This document shows positions 8,172 through 16,283 of a stretch of DNA of 64,000 bases, piece after piece (the stretch's first letter is position 1; each line of letters begins with the position of its first letter). The notes below the pieces were generated by a model. That model saw only the letters and a list, made by a program, of their open reading frames with translations, had not been told where the DNA came from and ran no database searches. Origin of the DNA: Nocardia sp. CDC159 (GTDB taxonomy: Bacteria; Actinomycetota; Actinomycetes; Mycobacteriales; Mycobacteriaceae); the NCBI RefSeq assembly GCF_023740735.1, contig NZ_JAMRXH010000013.1:157947-221946 (forward strand), written 5' to 3'. Made by a program: the position numbers and the translations under genes.

Positions 8172-8596
8172 CCGCGATTGCCGACGACGTTCGCGCTTAT
8201 GACGCTTCGGCGGGAGCGTCGACCGACGAGCTGGCGCGCCTGATTTGGATCGCGACGCAGTGTGATCCCGACGATCCCGAGCCCGGGTCGTCGTGGCCGG
8301 ATTTGCACGCCGGCGAACGGTGGAAGTTTGAGCGGATCGCTGCGCGGGTGCGGACTCACCTCGAGCAGGCCGAGGGCTGGCAGCGGCCCCGAGCGTGGGA
8401 GGCGCGTCGCTGGGAATCGGCGATCGACATCCCGGATCGAACCCGATTCCGAGCGGTAGGCGACCAGCGCGAATTCGTGCGCCACGACGAACACGTCCGT
8501 GCGGTCGCGCCCCCGAGCGATACTCGCTACCTCCTCGGGGGCCTGGACGCGGTCTTCACCCGCGGCTACATCGAAGTGGTGGTGTCCGCACGATGA
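8168..8596 (+). CDS. Hypothetical protein, tandem paralog family member 2
   Basis: The 142-residue product starts in an ATGA overlap with member 1. It has the same layout: helical N-terminus, ARRWESAIDIPDRTRFRAVGD core and C-terminal GYIEVVV. The similarity to the preceding gene is visible by eye but low, so the duplication is old or the copies come from different phages. Function unknown. Confidence 0.65.
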   Translation: MTAIADDVRAYDASAGASTDELARLIWIATQCDPDDPEPGSSWPDLHAGERWKFERIAARVRTHLEQAEGWQRPRAWEARRWESAIDIPDRTRFRAVGDQREFVRHDEHVRAVAPPSDTRYLLGGLDAVFTRGYIEVVVSAR

Positions 8597-8910
8597 CCCA
8601 AGGGCACTGGCGCATCAACGATCCCGGCGACCGTCGCGAGTTGCGCGAATGGCTCGTCGCCTCCGAAGGCGAGGAGGGGCTGAGCCCCCAGAACTCGGTG
8701 CAGCTGCTCGATCTGGTCGACGAGCTGGCCGCACGCTTGGATGCCCTGCACGCCTACGGCGAATTCCTCACCAATCCCTACGTGCCGATCCTCGAGCAGT
8801 GGGGGATCGGCAACATCGTGCAGCACTTGGCCGCTCCGGAGCGGCACCCCTGCCCGGGCTCTGCACCGACTGCGGCTTCCGGCCTGTCTGAGGGGAGTGC
8901 ACCCCAGTGA
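8593..8910 (+). CDS. Hypothetical protein
   Basis: A 105-residue, mostly helical acidic product (LRE.. to ..HLAAPERHP) that overlaps both neighbours by stop-start codons. No motif recognised. It interrupts the run of three paralogs. Confidence 0.6.
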   Translation: MTQGHWRINDPGDRRELREWLVASEGEEGLSPQNSVQLLDLVDELAARLDALHAYGEFLTNPYVPILEQWGIGNIVQHLAAPERHPCPGSAPTAASGLSEGSAPQ

Positions 8911-9278
8911 TCACGATCGGTGAACTGCAAGACATGGCTGCGGCGGCCGAGTATCGCGGTGATGCGCGGCTCGCCGAGCTGTTGGCGGAGGAGGCACACG
9001 CCCGCACCGAGGCGGCCTCGACCCGCTCCTGCGACGAGCAGGGCAGGCGGTGGTGGCCCACTGCTGCCGCGGTCCCGATCGGCGTGATGTTCCGTTCGAC
9101 GAGCCCGCTGTGCGAGATCCCGTGGCGGCGCGAGGTCGGCGGCTGCCGCGAGCTGGCGGCGGCCGGGGACGGCCGGGTCTACGCGGTCGGAATCGTCGAC
9201 CACGTCTGGGCTGAGGGTGGCGGGTTCGTCGAGACCACCGCTGATGAAGCGAATCAGATTGCGAGGCAACAAGAATGA
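8907..9278 (+). CDS. Hypothetical protein, tandem paralog family member 3
   Basis: The 123-residue product starts at GTG 8907 in an overlap. Its helical N-terminus ends in EEAHARTEA, followed by the family core GRRWWPTAAAVPIGVMFRS and a C-terminal beta region. It matches the two genes at 7692 and 8168 in order of elements. Function unknown. Confidence 0.6.
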   Translation: MITIGELQDMAAAAEYRGDARLAELLAEEAHARTEAASTRSCDEQGRRWWPTAAAVPIGVMFRSTSPLCEIPWRREVGGCRELAAAGDGRVYAVGIVDHVWAEGGGFVETTADEANQIARQQE

Positions 9279-9592
9279 ACATTTTCAGCGACGTGCATCT
9301 GGGTGTGCGCACCGACGGCAGGCTGGGTGTGCGCTACGACCAGCCGCGGCCCGGGCACGAGCAGCATTTCGGCGGCGTCTCGCTGGAGCTGTCCGACGGT
9401 GCGATCTTCGCGCTGTTCCGCACCCCCGAGGACGCCAAGCGCCTCGGTCGCGAGCTCTACGACCGGGCCGTGCGGTGGGAGCAGGATCTGAACGGCGACG
9501 CTGCTGCGGACGGCGCGGAGACCGATGTGCGGTATCCGGACCCGGACCTGCTGCGCGAGCAGGCGATCGCGAGCGCGCAGGGGGCACTGTGA
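9275..9592 (+). CDS. Hypothetical protein
   Basis: A 105-residue product starting MNIFSDVHLGVRTDGRLGV with a mainly beta first half and helical second half. It starts inside the end of the preceding gene and overlaps the WhiB gene by four bases. No family recognised. Confidence 0.6.
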   Translation: MNIFSDVHLGVRTDGRLGVRYDQPRPGHEQHFGGVSLELSDGAIFALFRTPEDAKRLGRELYDRAVRWEQDLNGDAAADGAETDVRYPDPDLLREQAIASAQGAL

Positions 9593-10182
9593 CAATGGCC
9601 GTGACCGACGAGCCGCGCCAGCCGCTTGGTCTGGACTGGCGAGCGCGGGCGGCATGCCGGGAGTGCGACCCGGATCGGTGGTATCCCGAGACGTCGGTGC
9701 GGCCGACCTACGCGCGCCAGGTCTGCCTGGAGTGCCCGGTGCGTTCGGAGTGCGGATGGACGGCCTACCGCGCGGACGAGCGGCAGGGGATTTGGGCCGG
9801 ATTCCGCATGGACCGTGCCAGCGAGCGCGCGGCACTGCAGAACTGGCTGGGCGTGCCCGACGATACGGCCGGGAATGGGACTCCTGTCCGTCGTACCTGC
9901 CAGGGGTGCGGGGACATCTTCGAGCCCGCGGAATCGCAGGAGCGGGTGTGCGCGCTGTGCTCGCGGTACACCGACGCCGCCGCGCCGCGCGCGCGGGTGC
10001 AGAGGCTGCGTGCGCTCGGCTGGACGATGGGCCGCATCAGCGCCGCCAGCGGCGTGCCGCAAGGCACATTGTTCGACCTGCTCCGTCCTGATCACGCTCG
10101 ACCGGAGCGGATGACCCGGACCAACGCCGAGAAAATCATGGGCATCATCGCGCCGGAGCTGGACGAGGCGGTGACGCGGTGA
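9589..10182 (+). CDS. WhiB-like iron-sulphur regulator fused to a zinc ribbon and HTH
   Basis: From the GTG at 9589 the product is 197 residues (ATG 9595 is the alternative). Residues about 16-75 form a Wbl domain with cysteines C23 (or C26), C46, C49 and C55 and the turn ERQGIWAGF, close to the G(V/I)WGG signature. A CQGCG...CALC zinc-ribbon-like module follows (about 95-125), then an HTH-like segment (LRALGWTMGRISAASGVPQGTLFDLL). Wbl proteins bind a 4Fe-4S cluster and contact the primary sigma factor; phage copies such as TM4 WhiB act on host regulation. Most Wbl proteins are single-domain, so the extension is unusual. Confidence 0.85.
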   Translation: MTMAVTDEPRQPLGLDWRARAACRECDPDRWYPETSVRPTYARQVCLECPVRSECGWTAYRADERQGIWAGFRMDRASERAALQNWLGVPDDTAGNGTPVRRTCQGCGDIFEPAESQERVCALCSRYTDAAAPRARVQRLRALGWTMGRISAASGVPQGTLFDLLRPDHARPERMTRTNAEKIMGIIAPELDEAVTR

Positions 10183-11066
10183 GCACTGTTGTGGAACCCG
10201 GTAGCGCGGAATGGTTGTCGCTGATTACGCCGAGCAAGGTCGCTGCGATCATCGGTGTGTCCCGGTGGGAGAGCCCGTATCGGTTGTGGCACAGGATGAA
10301 AGGGCTCGTGCCGCCGGAACCACCGGCAGACCGGTTCGACGTCGGCCACGCGATGGAGATGGCGTTGGCCGAGCTGTGGCGGATCAAGAACCCGGGCTGG
10401 CAGCTGTCGCGCCCTCAACTGCAGATCCGCCGCGATCTCGCCGAATTCAGCACGCTGGCCACCCTGGACCGGCGGGCACGGCGCGGCAGCCGACGGCGGG
10501 TGGTCGAATTCAAGATCGCCCGCAAGCTCGAGGACTGGGGCAGCTTCGGCACCGACCAGGCCCCCGCCGACTATGTCGCCCAGCTGCAGTGGCAGATGCA
10601 CGTCACCGGCTACACCGACGACCCCGCTCACCTGATGGTGATGGGCCCCTACTTCGCCCACCACACCTACGAAATCGGCTACGACCCCGAACTCGCCACC
10701 GCGATCGAACAGCGGTGTGCAGCGTTTCATCAGTCGCTGCGTGCGAACCAGCCGCCGCCGCTGGACGATTCGGTGCCCACTTACGAGTGCGTGCGCGAGC
10801 TGCACCCCGACCTCGATCCCGAGGTGAACGTCGAGCTGGATCCGCAGCTGGCGGCGGACTACCTCGCCGCCGACCGCGCACACAAAGCCGCAGAGACCAC
10901 CCTGCGCGGCGCCAAAATCCGCGTGCTCGCCGCGATGGGCACCGCCGCCGTGGCCACCAGCGCGGGACTCGCTGTGGCGACCCGGCGTCGAAGCGGCAAA
11001 TCCGTTGCCCTGTACGCCGATACGAAAACCCCGATCGATCAACTGAGGGAGTTGACACCTGCATGA
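10179..11066 (+). CDS. YqaJ-family viral recombinase (5'-3' exonuclease)
   Basis: The 295-residue product has the YqaJ/lambda-exonuclease order of motifs: ITPSKVAAIIGVSRW at the N-terminus, GHAMEMALAELW with the first catalytic glutamate, then RRVVEFKIAR with E-x-K and AQLQWQMHVTG. These enzymes resect double-stranded ends to feed a single-strand annealing protein. The metal-binding aspartate is probably in TLATLDRRARRG. It is directly coupled to the Bet-family gene downstream. Confidence 0.88.
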   Translation: MSTVVEPGSAEWLSLITPSKVAAIIGVSRWESPYRLWHRMKGLVPPEPPADRFDVGHAMEMALAELWRIKNPGWQLSRPQLQIRRDLAEFSTLATLDRRARRGSRRRVVEFKIARKLEDWGSFGTDQAPADYVAQLQWQMHVTGYTDDPAHLMVMGPYFAHHTYEIGYDPELATAIEQRCAAFHQSLRANQPPPLDDSVPTYECVRELHPDLDPEVNVELDPQLAADYLAADRAHKAAETTLRGAKIRVLAAMGTAAVATSAGLAVATRRRSGKSVALYADTKTPIDQLRELTPA

Positions 11067-12286
11067 CCAGCACCGACCTCGCCGTTCCCGCTGCGGCGAC
11101 GACCGAGCTCACCCTGCGCCCCGACCAGGACAGCTTCACCGATGTGCAGCTGGCCGCGCTGCGCCAGCTCGGCGTGGAGAACGCTCCCGAGGGCGACATC
11201 AAACTGTTTTTCCACCTGTGCCAGCGCACCGGCTTGGACCCCTACGCCAAGCAGATCTACATGATCGGCCGTAAGACCAAGAGCACGACCTGGCACAACG
11301 GTGAACAAGTCGACCGCTGGGTCACCCGCTACACCATCCAGACCGGCATTGACGGCTACCGCGTCACCGGTGCCCGGATCGCCGAGACCCGCGGCGACGA
11401 CCTCGAATTCCGCGATCCGCTGTGGTGCGGGCGTGACGGCCGCTGGACCGATGTCTGGCTCGACCCCGACAACTCGCCCGCCGCCGCGAAATACGTGATC
11501 GTCAAGAACGGCAAACAGTTCCCGGCCACGGCCATGTACGCCGAGTACGTCCAAATGGGCCCCAGCGGTAAGCAGCCGAATGCCATGTGGTCGAAGATGC
11601 CTGCCCACATGCTCGCCAAATGCGCCGAAGCCGCCGCCTGGCGGCGCGCCTACCCCCACGACTTCTCCGGCCTGGTCCTTGAAGACGCCGCCCACACCGT
11701 CATCGACGCCGACATCGAGTCCCCGGCCCGCAGACCCGCACCGCGCCACGGCGTGGCCGGCCTGCGCGCCGCGGTCGGTCTGACCGCCCCGCCCGCAAAC
11801 GAGCACCCGGAGGCGGGCGCGGAGCTGCCTCTGGACAACCCGCCCCCTGCGGACAGTGCCCAGCACAAGACGCTTTCCTCGCTCCTGGACGAGGCCGGAT
11901 ACAAGACCCCCGCGCGCAAACGCGCCTACCTGTCGGAGTTGATCGGACGGCCCATCAAATCGGCGAGAGAACTCACCGCGGCCGAAGCCACACAGCTGAT
12001 CGACACCCTGGCCGGGGCCGCGCACGCCGCCGCGGCACCAGCGGTGGCCGAGAACCCGAAGGCCACCCCGGCGCAGGTGAAGGCGCTCGAAAACGCCCTG
12101 ATCGGCGAGGCCGTTCACGACGAGGCCCAGCGCCTCGACTGGGTGCGCAACGCCGTGCACAACCCGGATCTGGCCTCCATGGCGGAGCTGACCGGCGAGC
12201 AGGCCGAGGCGATGACGCGCTTTCTCCTCGACGCCCAGGCCGCGGACGCCCACCCGGCCACCGCCGACTCTTCGGGGACATCGTGA
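11063..12286 (+). CDS. Bet/RecT-family single-strand annealing protein
   Basis: The 407-residue product has the phage Bet core at about residues 20-200: LCQRTGLDPYAKQIYMI, IQTGIDGYRVTGARIAET and a C-terminal AKCAEAAAWRRAYP. The second half is a low-complexity linker and a helical domain, longer than in lambda Bet (261 residues). It anneals single-stranded DNA and works with the exonuclease upstream. Its ATG overlaps the exonuclease stop. Confidence 0.88.
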   Translation: MTSTDLAVPAAATTELTLRPDQDSFTDVQLAALRQLGVENAPEGDIKLFFHLCQRTGLDPYAKQIYMIGRKTKSTTWHNGEQVDRWVTRYTIQTGIDGYRVTGARIAETRGDDLEFRDPLWCGRDGRWTDVWLDPDNSPAAAKYVIVKNGKQFPATAMYAEYVQMGPSGKQPNAMWSKMPAHMLAKCAEAAAWRRAYPHDFSGLVLEDAAHTVIDADIESPARRPAPRHGVAGLRAAVGLTAPPANEHPEAGAELPLDNPPPADSAQHKTLSSLLDEAGYKTPARKRAYLSELIGRPIKSARELTAAEATQLIDTLAGAAHAAAAPAVAENPKATPAQVKALENALIGEAVHDEAQRLDWVRNAVHNPDLASMAELTGEQAEAMTRFLLDAQAADAHPATADSSGTS

Positions 12287-12453
12287 GCAGCGTCGACCCG
12301 GACACCGTGCGCGGCAGCAACCGACGGTCCGGCTGCCGCCGCGGCTGTGAGGAGAACGAATGCTATTGCACCGAACCGTTTTTCGCTGAGACAGCGGGCG
12401 TGTGTGACGGCTGCGGCGGCCTCGGCGGCGAGTGCTACTGCGGAGAGGAATGA
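12283..12453 (+). CDS. Cysteine-rich 56-residue protein
   Basis: GTG 12283 overlaps the Bet stop and the frame runs to TGA 12451. The product has eight cysteines in two CxxxC/CxC groups (SGCRRGCEENECYC and CDGCGGLGGECYC), suggesting a small zinc or iron-sulphur fold. It is below the size most gene finders keep. Coupling on its left and a start seven bases after its stop support it. Confidence 0.6.
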   Translation: MSSVDPDTVRGSNRRSGCRRGCEENECYCTEPFFAETAGVCDGCGGLGGECYCGEE

Positions 12454-12459
12454 CTGCGA

Positions 12460-12642
12460 ATGGAATCACAACCCACGAAATCCGGTGTGCTGCTGCGGCT
12501 CATCGGCGACGAGGCCGATATCCGTGCCACCCTCGACAGGATGCGGGCCGCCGGGTTCACCGTGCAGTGGAATGGGCGTTTCCGCCCCGACGACCAGGGC
12601 GGTGTCCGCACCTACGCGAAGCTGCGCGGTGAGCAGTCGTGA
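12460..12642 (+). CDS. Small protein, DUF3970-like
   Basis: The 60-residue product (VLLRLIGDEADIRATLDRMRAAGFTV, ending VRTYAKLRG) looks like the small beta-alpha-beta proteins common in actinobacterial phages and plasmids, of which DUF3970 is the nearest I know. It overlaps the next gene by GTGA. The family match is by eye only. Confidence 0.6.
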   Translation: MESQPTKSGVLLRLIGDEADIRATLDRMRAAGFTVQWNGRFRPDDQGGVRTYAKLRGEQS

Positions 12643-12905
12643 GCGGCACCGTCGTGGTGGGACCGTGGGCGGGCAGCGCCGCGGCGCCGTCGGTGTCGGT
12701 CACCCGCCGACGCCGCGCGGGCCCGATACCGCACCGCTACCGCGACCGATACGGGGCCCGGTACCTGATCGACTGCCGCGGTTGCCGGGTCCCGTTCCGC
12801 CCGGACGTGGAGGTGCCGCGAGACCGGCTGTGCCGGGACTGCCGCGAGCAGCGCCCGGACCTCGCGCCACCAGCCCTGTTCGAGGTTCGCGAGGCCGACC
12901 GGTGA
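12639..12905 (+). CDS. Small zinc-ribbon protein
   Basis: The 88-residue product has a basic N-terminus and a zinc-ribbon pattern CRGC...CRDC at about residues 46-68. It starts at GTG 12639 and overlaps both neighbours. Probably nucleic-acid or protein binding; nothing more specific is visible. Confidence 0.6.
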   Translation: MSGTVVVGPWAGSAAAPSVSVTRRRRAGPIPHRYRDRYGARYLIDCRGCRVPFRPDVEVPRDRLCRDCREQRPDLAPPALFEVREADR

Positions 12906-13093
12906 ATCAGCGCCCCGAGGATGAGACGCGCACCGCGGTGCGGTGCAGAAAGTGCCTGGGCTGGTTGGTGGCTCAGGAATCAGTGGACAAACATCTCGGG
13001 CCGACCTGCGAGCGGAAGGTGGCCGCCCAGCGGCGGGCCGTCGCGGCGGCGGCCCACGAGATGCCTCTGTTCGAGGTAGAGGGGCCGTGCTGA
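12902..13093 (+). CDS. Small zinc-finger protein, DUF6011-like
   Basis: The 63-residue product has the pattern CRKCLGWLVAQESVDKHLGPTC, resembling DUF6011-type zinc fingers (C-x2-C, then GPxC). Start GTG 12902 overlaps the preceding stop. Third cysteine-rich small protein in a row. Confidence 0.6.
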   Translation: MNQRPEDETRTAVRCRKCLGWLVAQESVDKHLGPTCERKVAAQRRAVAAAAHEMPLFEVEGPC

Positions 13094-13213
13094 TGGGCGT
13101 CGACATCGGGAGGGCGGGCCGAGAGGGGCAGCCACGGCCTGGTGGCGGGCTGGCGGCGGCTGGGCGGATCGAAATGGGACGGGGGCAGGTGCGGGTGTCG
13201 AGAGGTGGTGCGT

Positions 13214-13579
13214 ATGGACCCAGCCGGTGCGCCGGAGCTACAACCGTTCGATCGGTTCGCGTGGGAACGCGTCGTGCGGCGGGCCCGTATGAAGCCGATG
13301 ACGAAATATGTGGCCTTGGCCATGGCCACGTATTCCGATTCGAACGGCTCCAGGGTCCGGCCGGGAATCAATGCGCTCGCGTTGGTCCTGTGCATCTCCG
13401 TGCCCACGGTGAAAAGAGCGTTTGCGGAGTTGCGGGAATTGGGGCTCATTCAAAAAACGAAACAGGGGAATCGGTGGAAGAACGAAGCGGACACTTATCG
13501 ACTGACGGTGCCGATGAATTTGGCGAGTCTGCCGATGCTCGACCCCGACGAGGTTGCGGAGGCCTCCGAAACCGCGTAG
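13214..13579 (+). CDS. HTH protein, putative replication initiator
   Basis: The 121-residue product contains a winged-helix segment KPMTKYVALAMATYSD, then NALALVLCISVPTVKRAFAELRELGLIQ, as in the N-terminal domains of phage and plasmid replication proteins and the phage helix-turn-helix_36 family. ATG 13214 follows GAGGTG by six bases. It ends about 30 bp before a DnaA box and phased repeats, so it is the best candidate to bind the origin. Replication role is inferred from fold and position. Confidence 0.7.
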   Translation: MDPAGAPELQPFDRFAWERVVRRARMKPMTKYVALAMATYSDSNGSRVRPGINALALVLCISVPTVKRAFAELRELGLIQKTKQGNRWKNEADTYRLTVPMNLASLPMLDPDEVAEASETA

Positions 13580-13725
13580 TCCGAGGATCTGGCGCGATAC
13601 CCGGAGTTATCCACACGGTACGTCTGGGGATCTCTGGAGCGCCCCAGACTTTGCGCAGATAACAAAGTCTGGGGATCAGTCAGAACGAGTCTAGGGATCA
13701 CACAGGCCCAGTCTGGGGATCACCC
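13580..13725. other. Putative phage replication origin: DnaA box plus phased repeats
   Basis: TTATCCACA at 13607-13615 is a perfect consensus DnaA box. GTCTGGGGATC occurs at 13622, 13667 and 13711, with one variant GTCTAGGGATC at 13689; the spacings are 45, 22 and 22 bp, about two helical turns each. An inverted copy sits in the 45-bp interval. The stretch is non-coding and follows an HTH gene of replication-initiator type. The layout is that of an iteron origin. Confidence 0.65.
13642..13674. repeat. Perfect 12-bp inverted repeat inside the putative origin
   Basis: CCCCAGACTTTG (13642-13653) pairs perfectly with CAAAGTCTGGGG (13663-13674) around a 9-base, AT-richer loop. The right arm is the start of the second iteron. 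It could form a cruciform or be a dimer binding site. Confidence 0.7.
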
Positions 13726-13875
13726 GTGATCCTCCACCATAACAACCATCCACAACCATCCCAACCAGGTACCCGGCTCGACAACGCAACTCACGACCGC
13801 GCGCGAGCGCCCGCGCGGCGACCGGCTCGGAACGAATTTTTGCTCGGTCAGGAAATGCGAAAAGAGGTGATGGTA

Positions 13876-14064
13876 ATGCGGCACGACCGAACCGGAGAAA
13901 AGCTAGACGAGGACGCCGAATTCACCCCGTCGCACAATCCGAACTGCACGGGATGGATCGGCTACGACGACGACCACCGTCCCATTCCTTGCCTGCAATG
14001 CCGAAAACATCTGCGAGAAGGAACCGTGAAACTCAACTACTTCGACAACCGGAGAACCCCGTGA
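13876..14064 (+). CDS. Small cysteine-containing protein
   Basis: The 62-residue acidic product has NPNCTGWIG and PCLQCRK, a possible zinc site. ATG 13876 is chosen because AGAGGTG precedes it by six bases; ATG 13870 is too close to that site. It overlaps the exonuclease gene by GTGA. Confidence 0.6.
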   Translation: MRHDRTGEKLDEDAEFTPSHNPNCTGWIGYDDDHRPIPCLQCRKHLREGTVKLNYFDNRRTP

Positions 14065-14819
14065 TCAATACGACCGCAACCGACACCGCGACACCGCTCG
14101 TATTTCTCGACACTGAGACAACGCATTTGAATCCGCGGCTGCGGCGACCCTGGGAAATCGCGATGATCCGCCGCCCCGCCCTGGCCGGACAGCCCACCGA
14201 CCGGCTGACGATCCTCATCGACGATGTCGACCTGGCCGACGCCGACCCCCGCTCCCTGCAGATCGGCCGCTTCGACGACCGCCACCCCCGCCACAGCGGA
14301 CGCGACCAACTCTGGAGCCCCTCACCGACCGGACGCGGCGTCGCCCTGCACGGCGCCCCCGACACCCTGCTGATGCCCGAACGCGACGCCGCCGCCACCG
14401 TCGAGGAATGGACCCGCGGCGCGGTCCTGATCGGCATCGTGCCCGACTTCGACGCCCACACCCTCGACCCCATGCTGCGCCGCCACGGCCTGCTGCCCCG
14501 CTGGCACTACCAGGTGATCGACGTCGAGACCCAGGCCGCCGGCTGGCTGGCAGGGCGCCTCCACGCAGGCGATAGGCGACTGACCTCCCCGGCCTGGCCC
14601 GACGACGACGAGCCGGGGCGCTCGCTCGCTGAGCTCCTCGCTGAACTCCTCGCCGCGCTCACCCCGCCACGCAATTCCGATCTGCTGTCGTTGATGTGCG
14701 ACGTCGCACCCCCGGCCGAGGCCGAACGCCACACCGCGATGGGCGACACCGCCTGGGTCGAACGCTGGTGGGACGCAATATCTCCCACCAGCACGCCCGC
14801 CGCCGGGAGCCGGGCATGA
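14061..14819 (+). CDS. DnaQ-like 3'-5' exonuclease
   Basis: The 252-residue product shows the three DEDDh exonuclease motifs in order: FLDTETTHL (about residue 15), IVPDFDAHTLD (about 130) and RHTAMGDTAWV (about 230). Start is GTG 14061. Such phage exonucleases may proofread or process DNA during replication; the gene lies just after the putative origin. An insert between motifs I and II is longer than in DnaQ. Confidence 0.8.
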   Translation: MINTTATDTATPLVFLDTETTHLNPRLRRPWEIAMIRRPALAGQPTDRLTILIDDVDLADADPRSLQIGRFDDRHPRHSGRDQLWSPSPTGRGVALHGAPDTLLMPERDAAATVEEWTRGAVLIGIVPDFDAHTLDPMLRRHGLLPRWHYQVIDVETQAAGWLAGRLHAGDRRLTSPAWPDDDEPGRSLAELLAELLAALTPPRNSDLLSLMCDVAPPAEAERHTAMGDTAWVERWWDAISPTSTPAAGSRA

Positions 14820-15004
14820 GCAGCGGCCAGCAGCCCCGCCAGCCGCGGTTCTTTTCCCGCATGAAGTACCGGGCCGCGAAACGCCACCAACGAGCGGCAT
14901 TCGGCCGCAGCCTCCGATGCGGTCGCCAGCTGCTCCTGGACCGGGCCACCGCCGCGGCTATCACCGCGATCATCCTCGGTACCAGCCGGGCGCACCAGCC
15001 GTGA
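14816..15004 (+). CDS. Small basic protein
   Basis: A 62-residue arginine-rich product that starts in an ATGA overlap. The C-terminal hydrophobic stretch (AAAITAIILG) is too short to be certain as a membrane segment. No family recognised. Confidence 0.5.
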   Translation: MSSGQQPRQPRFFSRMKYRAAKRHQRAAFGRSLRCGRQLLLDRATAAAITAIILGTSRAHQP

Positions 15005-15279
15005 CCGATCGCCTCGAATACGGCGCCCGGTGGCTCACCACCGACGGCGAAATCGGCGTCGCCCGTCGCGCCCCAACCACCGACCCCACCGTCGCCGTCG
15101 AGCTCGTCGACAAGCTGCGTGAGATTCAACGGCGCGACGGCCGCACCCGGGACGCCCATCTGGTCGCCCGCCGCCTTGACGCTGATGGGCTGCCGGTCGA
15201 CGACTGGCAGGCCGTTGCGCGCCCGCCTGGAGCTCGCGCCGACGCGCGGGCCGCTATGAACGCTAGGACTGGCCCATGA
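15001..15279 (+). CDS. Hypothetical phage protein
   Basis: The 92-residue product (WLTTDGEIGVARRAPTTDP...ARRLDADGLPVDDWQ) starts at GTG 15001 in an overlap. It resembles small actinophage proteins of unknown function. The end overlaps the next gene by ATGA. Confidence 0.55.
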   Translation: MTDRLEYGARWLTTDGEIGVARRAPTTDPTVAVELVDKLREIQRRDGRTRDAHLVARRLDADGLPVDDWQAVARPPGARADARAAMNARTGP

Positions 15280-15407
15280 GTGCGACCACGATCGCCATTC
15301 TCGCCGAGACCGCTGAGGCCGCCGAGAATCCGTGGGTGGACCTCCTCGCGTTGGTCGTGCTCTTCGTGTTGTTCGGTTTTGGGGGTTGGCTCGACAGCGG
15401 ACGCTGA
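15276..15407 (+). CDS. Very small membrane protein
   Basis: The 43-residue product has one membrane helix (VDLLALVVLFVLFGFGGWL) after a short acidic N-terminus. The ATGA overlap with the previous gene supports translation. It is the last gene of the early operon; the next 200 bp hold no gene. Confidence 0.55.
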   Translation: MSATTIAILAETAEAAENPWVDLLALVVLFVLFGFGGWLDSGR

Positions 15408-15614
15408 AGCCCGGGCTCGTCACCGGCATGTCCGAGCCCACCGGAAGGCGTCGGTGACCAGCAACGGGTCCGGGCCACGCGGTGACCGTAGCCGTGTCGC
15501 GGTTGGCGCGTCGCCCGTGGACCTGGTAGGCATCGGGCAGTCGATGAATGTCCGGTATTGCTCGACGGGCTTCGAGATAATTGTGGGTACACAGCGAGAG
15601 GAGGGCACGCGATG

Positions 15615-16283
15615 GTCGATCTGTTTCACGATGCCCTGTTCACGCCGACCGACGTGTCCCACCACCTGGTGATTCCGCATCGAACCGTCACCTCCTGGCT
15701 GTCCGACAGCGCCCCCGGTGGACCTCTGGTGCATCGTGTGCCAGCGGAACGGCGGGGCGCGGCCAACGTCACATTCATCGCGCTCGTCGAGGCGTACGTC
15801 CTGCGGGCGCTGCGTACCGAACTGCGGTTCAGCAAGCGGCGAATCCGCGAAGCCGTCGAGGCAGTCCGCCGCGAACTGGACACGCCCTACGCGCTGGCCA
15901 GCCAACGCATCGCCACCGACGGAATCGACATCTTCGTCCACTACAGCGACGACGAATTCGCCCGCGTCGGCGACCACCAGATGCCGGTGCGCGAGTTCAT
16001 CGCCGACTACCTGCGATTCATCGACTGGGGCGGCACCGACCACGCAACCAGGCTGCGACTTCGCCAGTTCGCGGACGACACCCCCGTCATCATCGATCCA
16101 CGCTTCAACTGGGGCAGCCCCGTCGTGGAGCGGACCAAGACGCCGGTGAAAGCCGTCGTCGACTTGTTCACCGCCGGAGAACCCATTGATGTCGTCGCCG
16201 AGGAATACGGCCTCCGCGAAGAGGAAGTCGAAGCGATCTGCCGAGCGGAACTCCTCCGCGCAGAAATCCTCACCGCCGCCTGA
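15615..16283 (+). CDS. VapB45-like antitoxin (HTH plus DUF433)
   Basis: The 222-residue product has a MerR-like N-terminal HTH (LFTPTDVSHHLVIPHRTVTSWL) and a C-terminal DUF433 domain with DPRFNWGSPVVERTKTPVKAVVDLFTAGE and an EEYGLREEEVEAICR HTH. ATG 15615 follows GAGGAGGG. This layout is that of VapB45 (Rv2018) of M. tuberculosis. It overlaps the downstream PIN-like gene, as antitoxins usually do. Expected role is binding the toxin and autorepression. Assignment rests on domain order and context. Confidence 0.75.
   Translation, partial: VDLFHDALFTPTDVSHHLVIPHRTVTSWLSDSAPGGPLVHRVPAERRGAANVTFIALVEAYVLRALRTELRFSKRRIREAVEAVRRELDTPYALASQRIATDGIDIFVHYSDDEFARVGDHQMPVREFIADYLRFIDWGGTDHATRLRLRQFADDTPVIIDPRFNWGSPVVERTKTPVKAVVDLFTAGEPIDVVAEEYGLREEEVEAICRAELLRAEILTAA

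Noticed and set aside
12943..13662. Long plus-strand frame across the HTH gene
   Set aside because: It is a shadow frame; the HTH gene at 13214 in another frame has the ribosome site and a recognisable fold.
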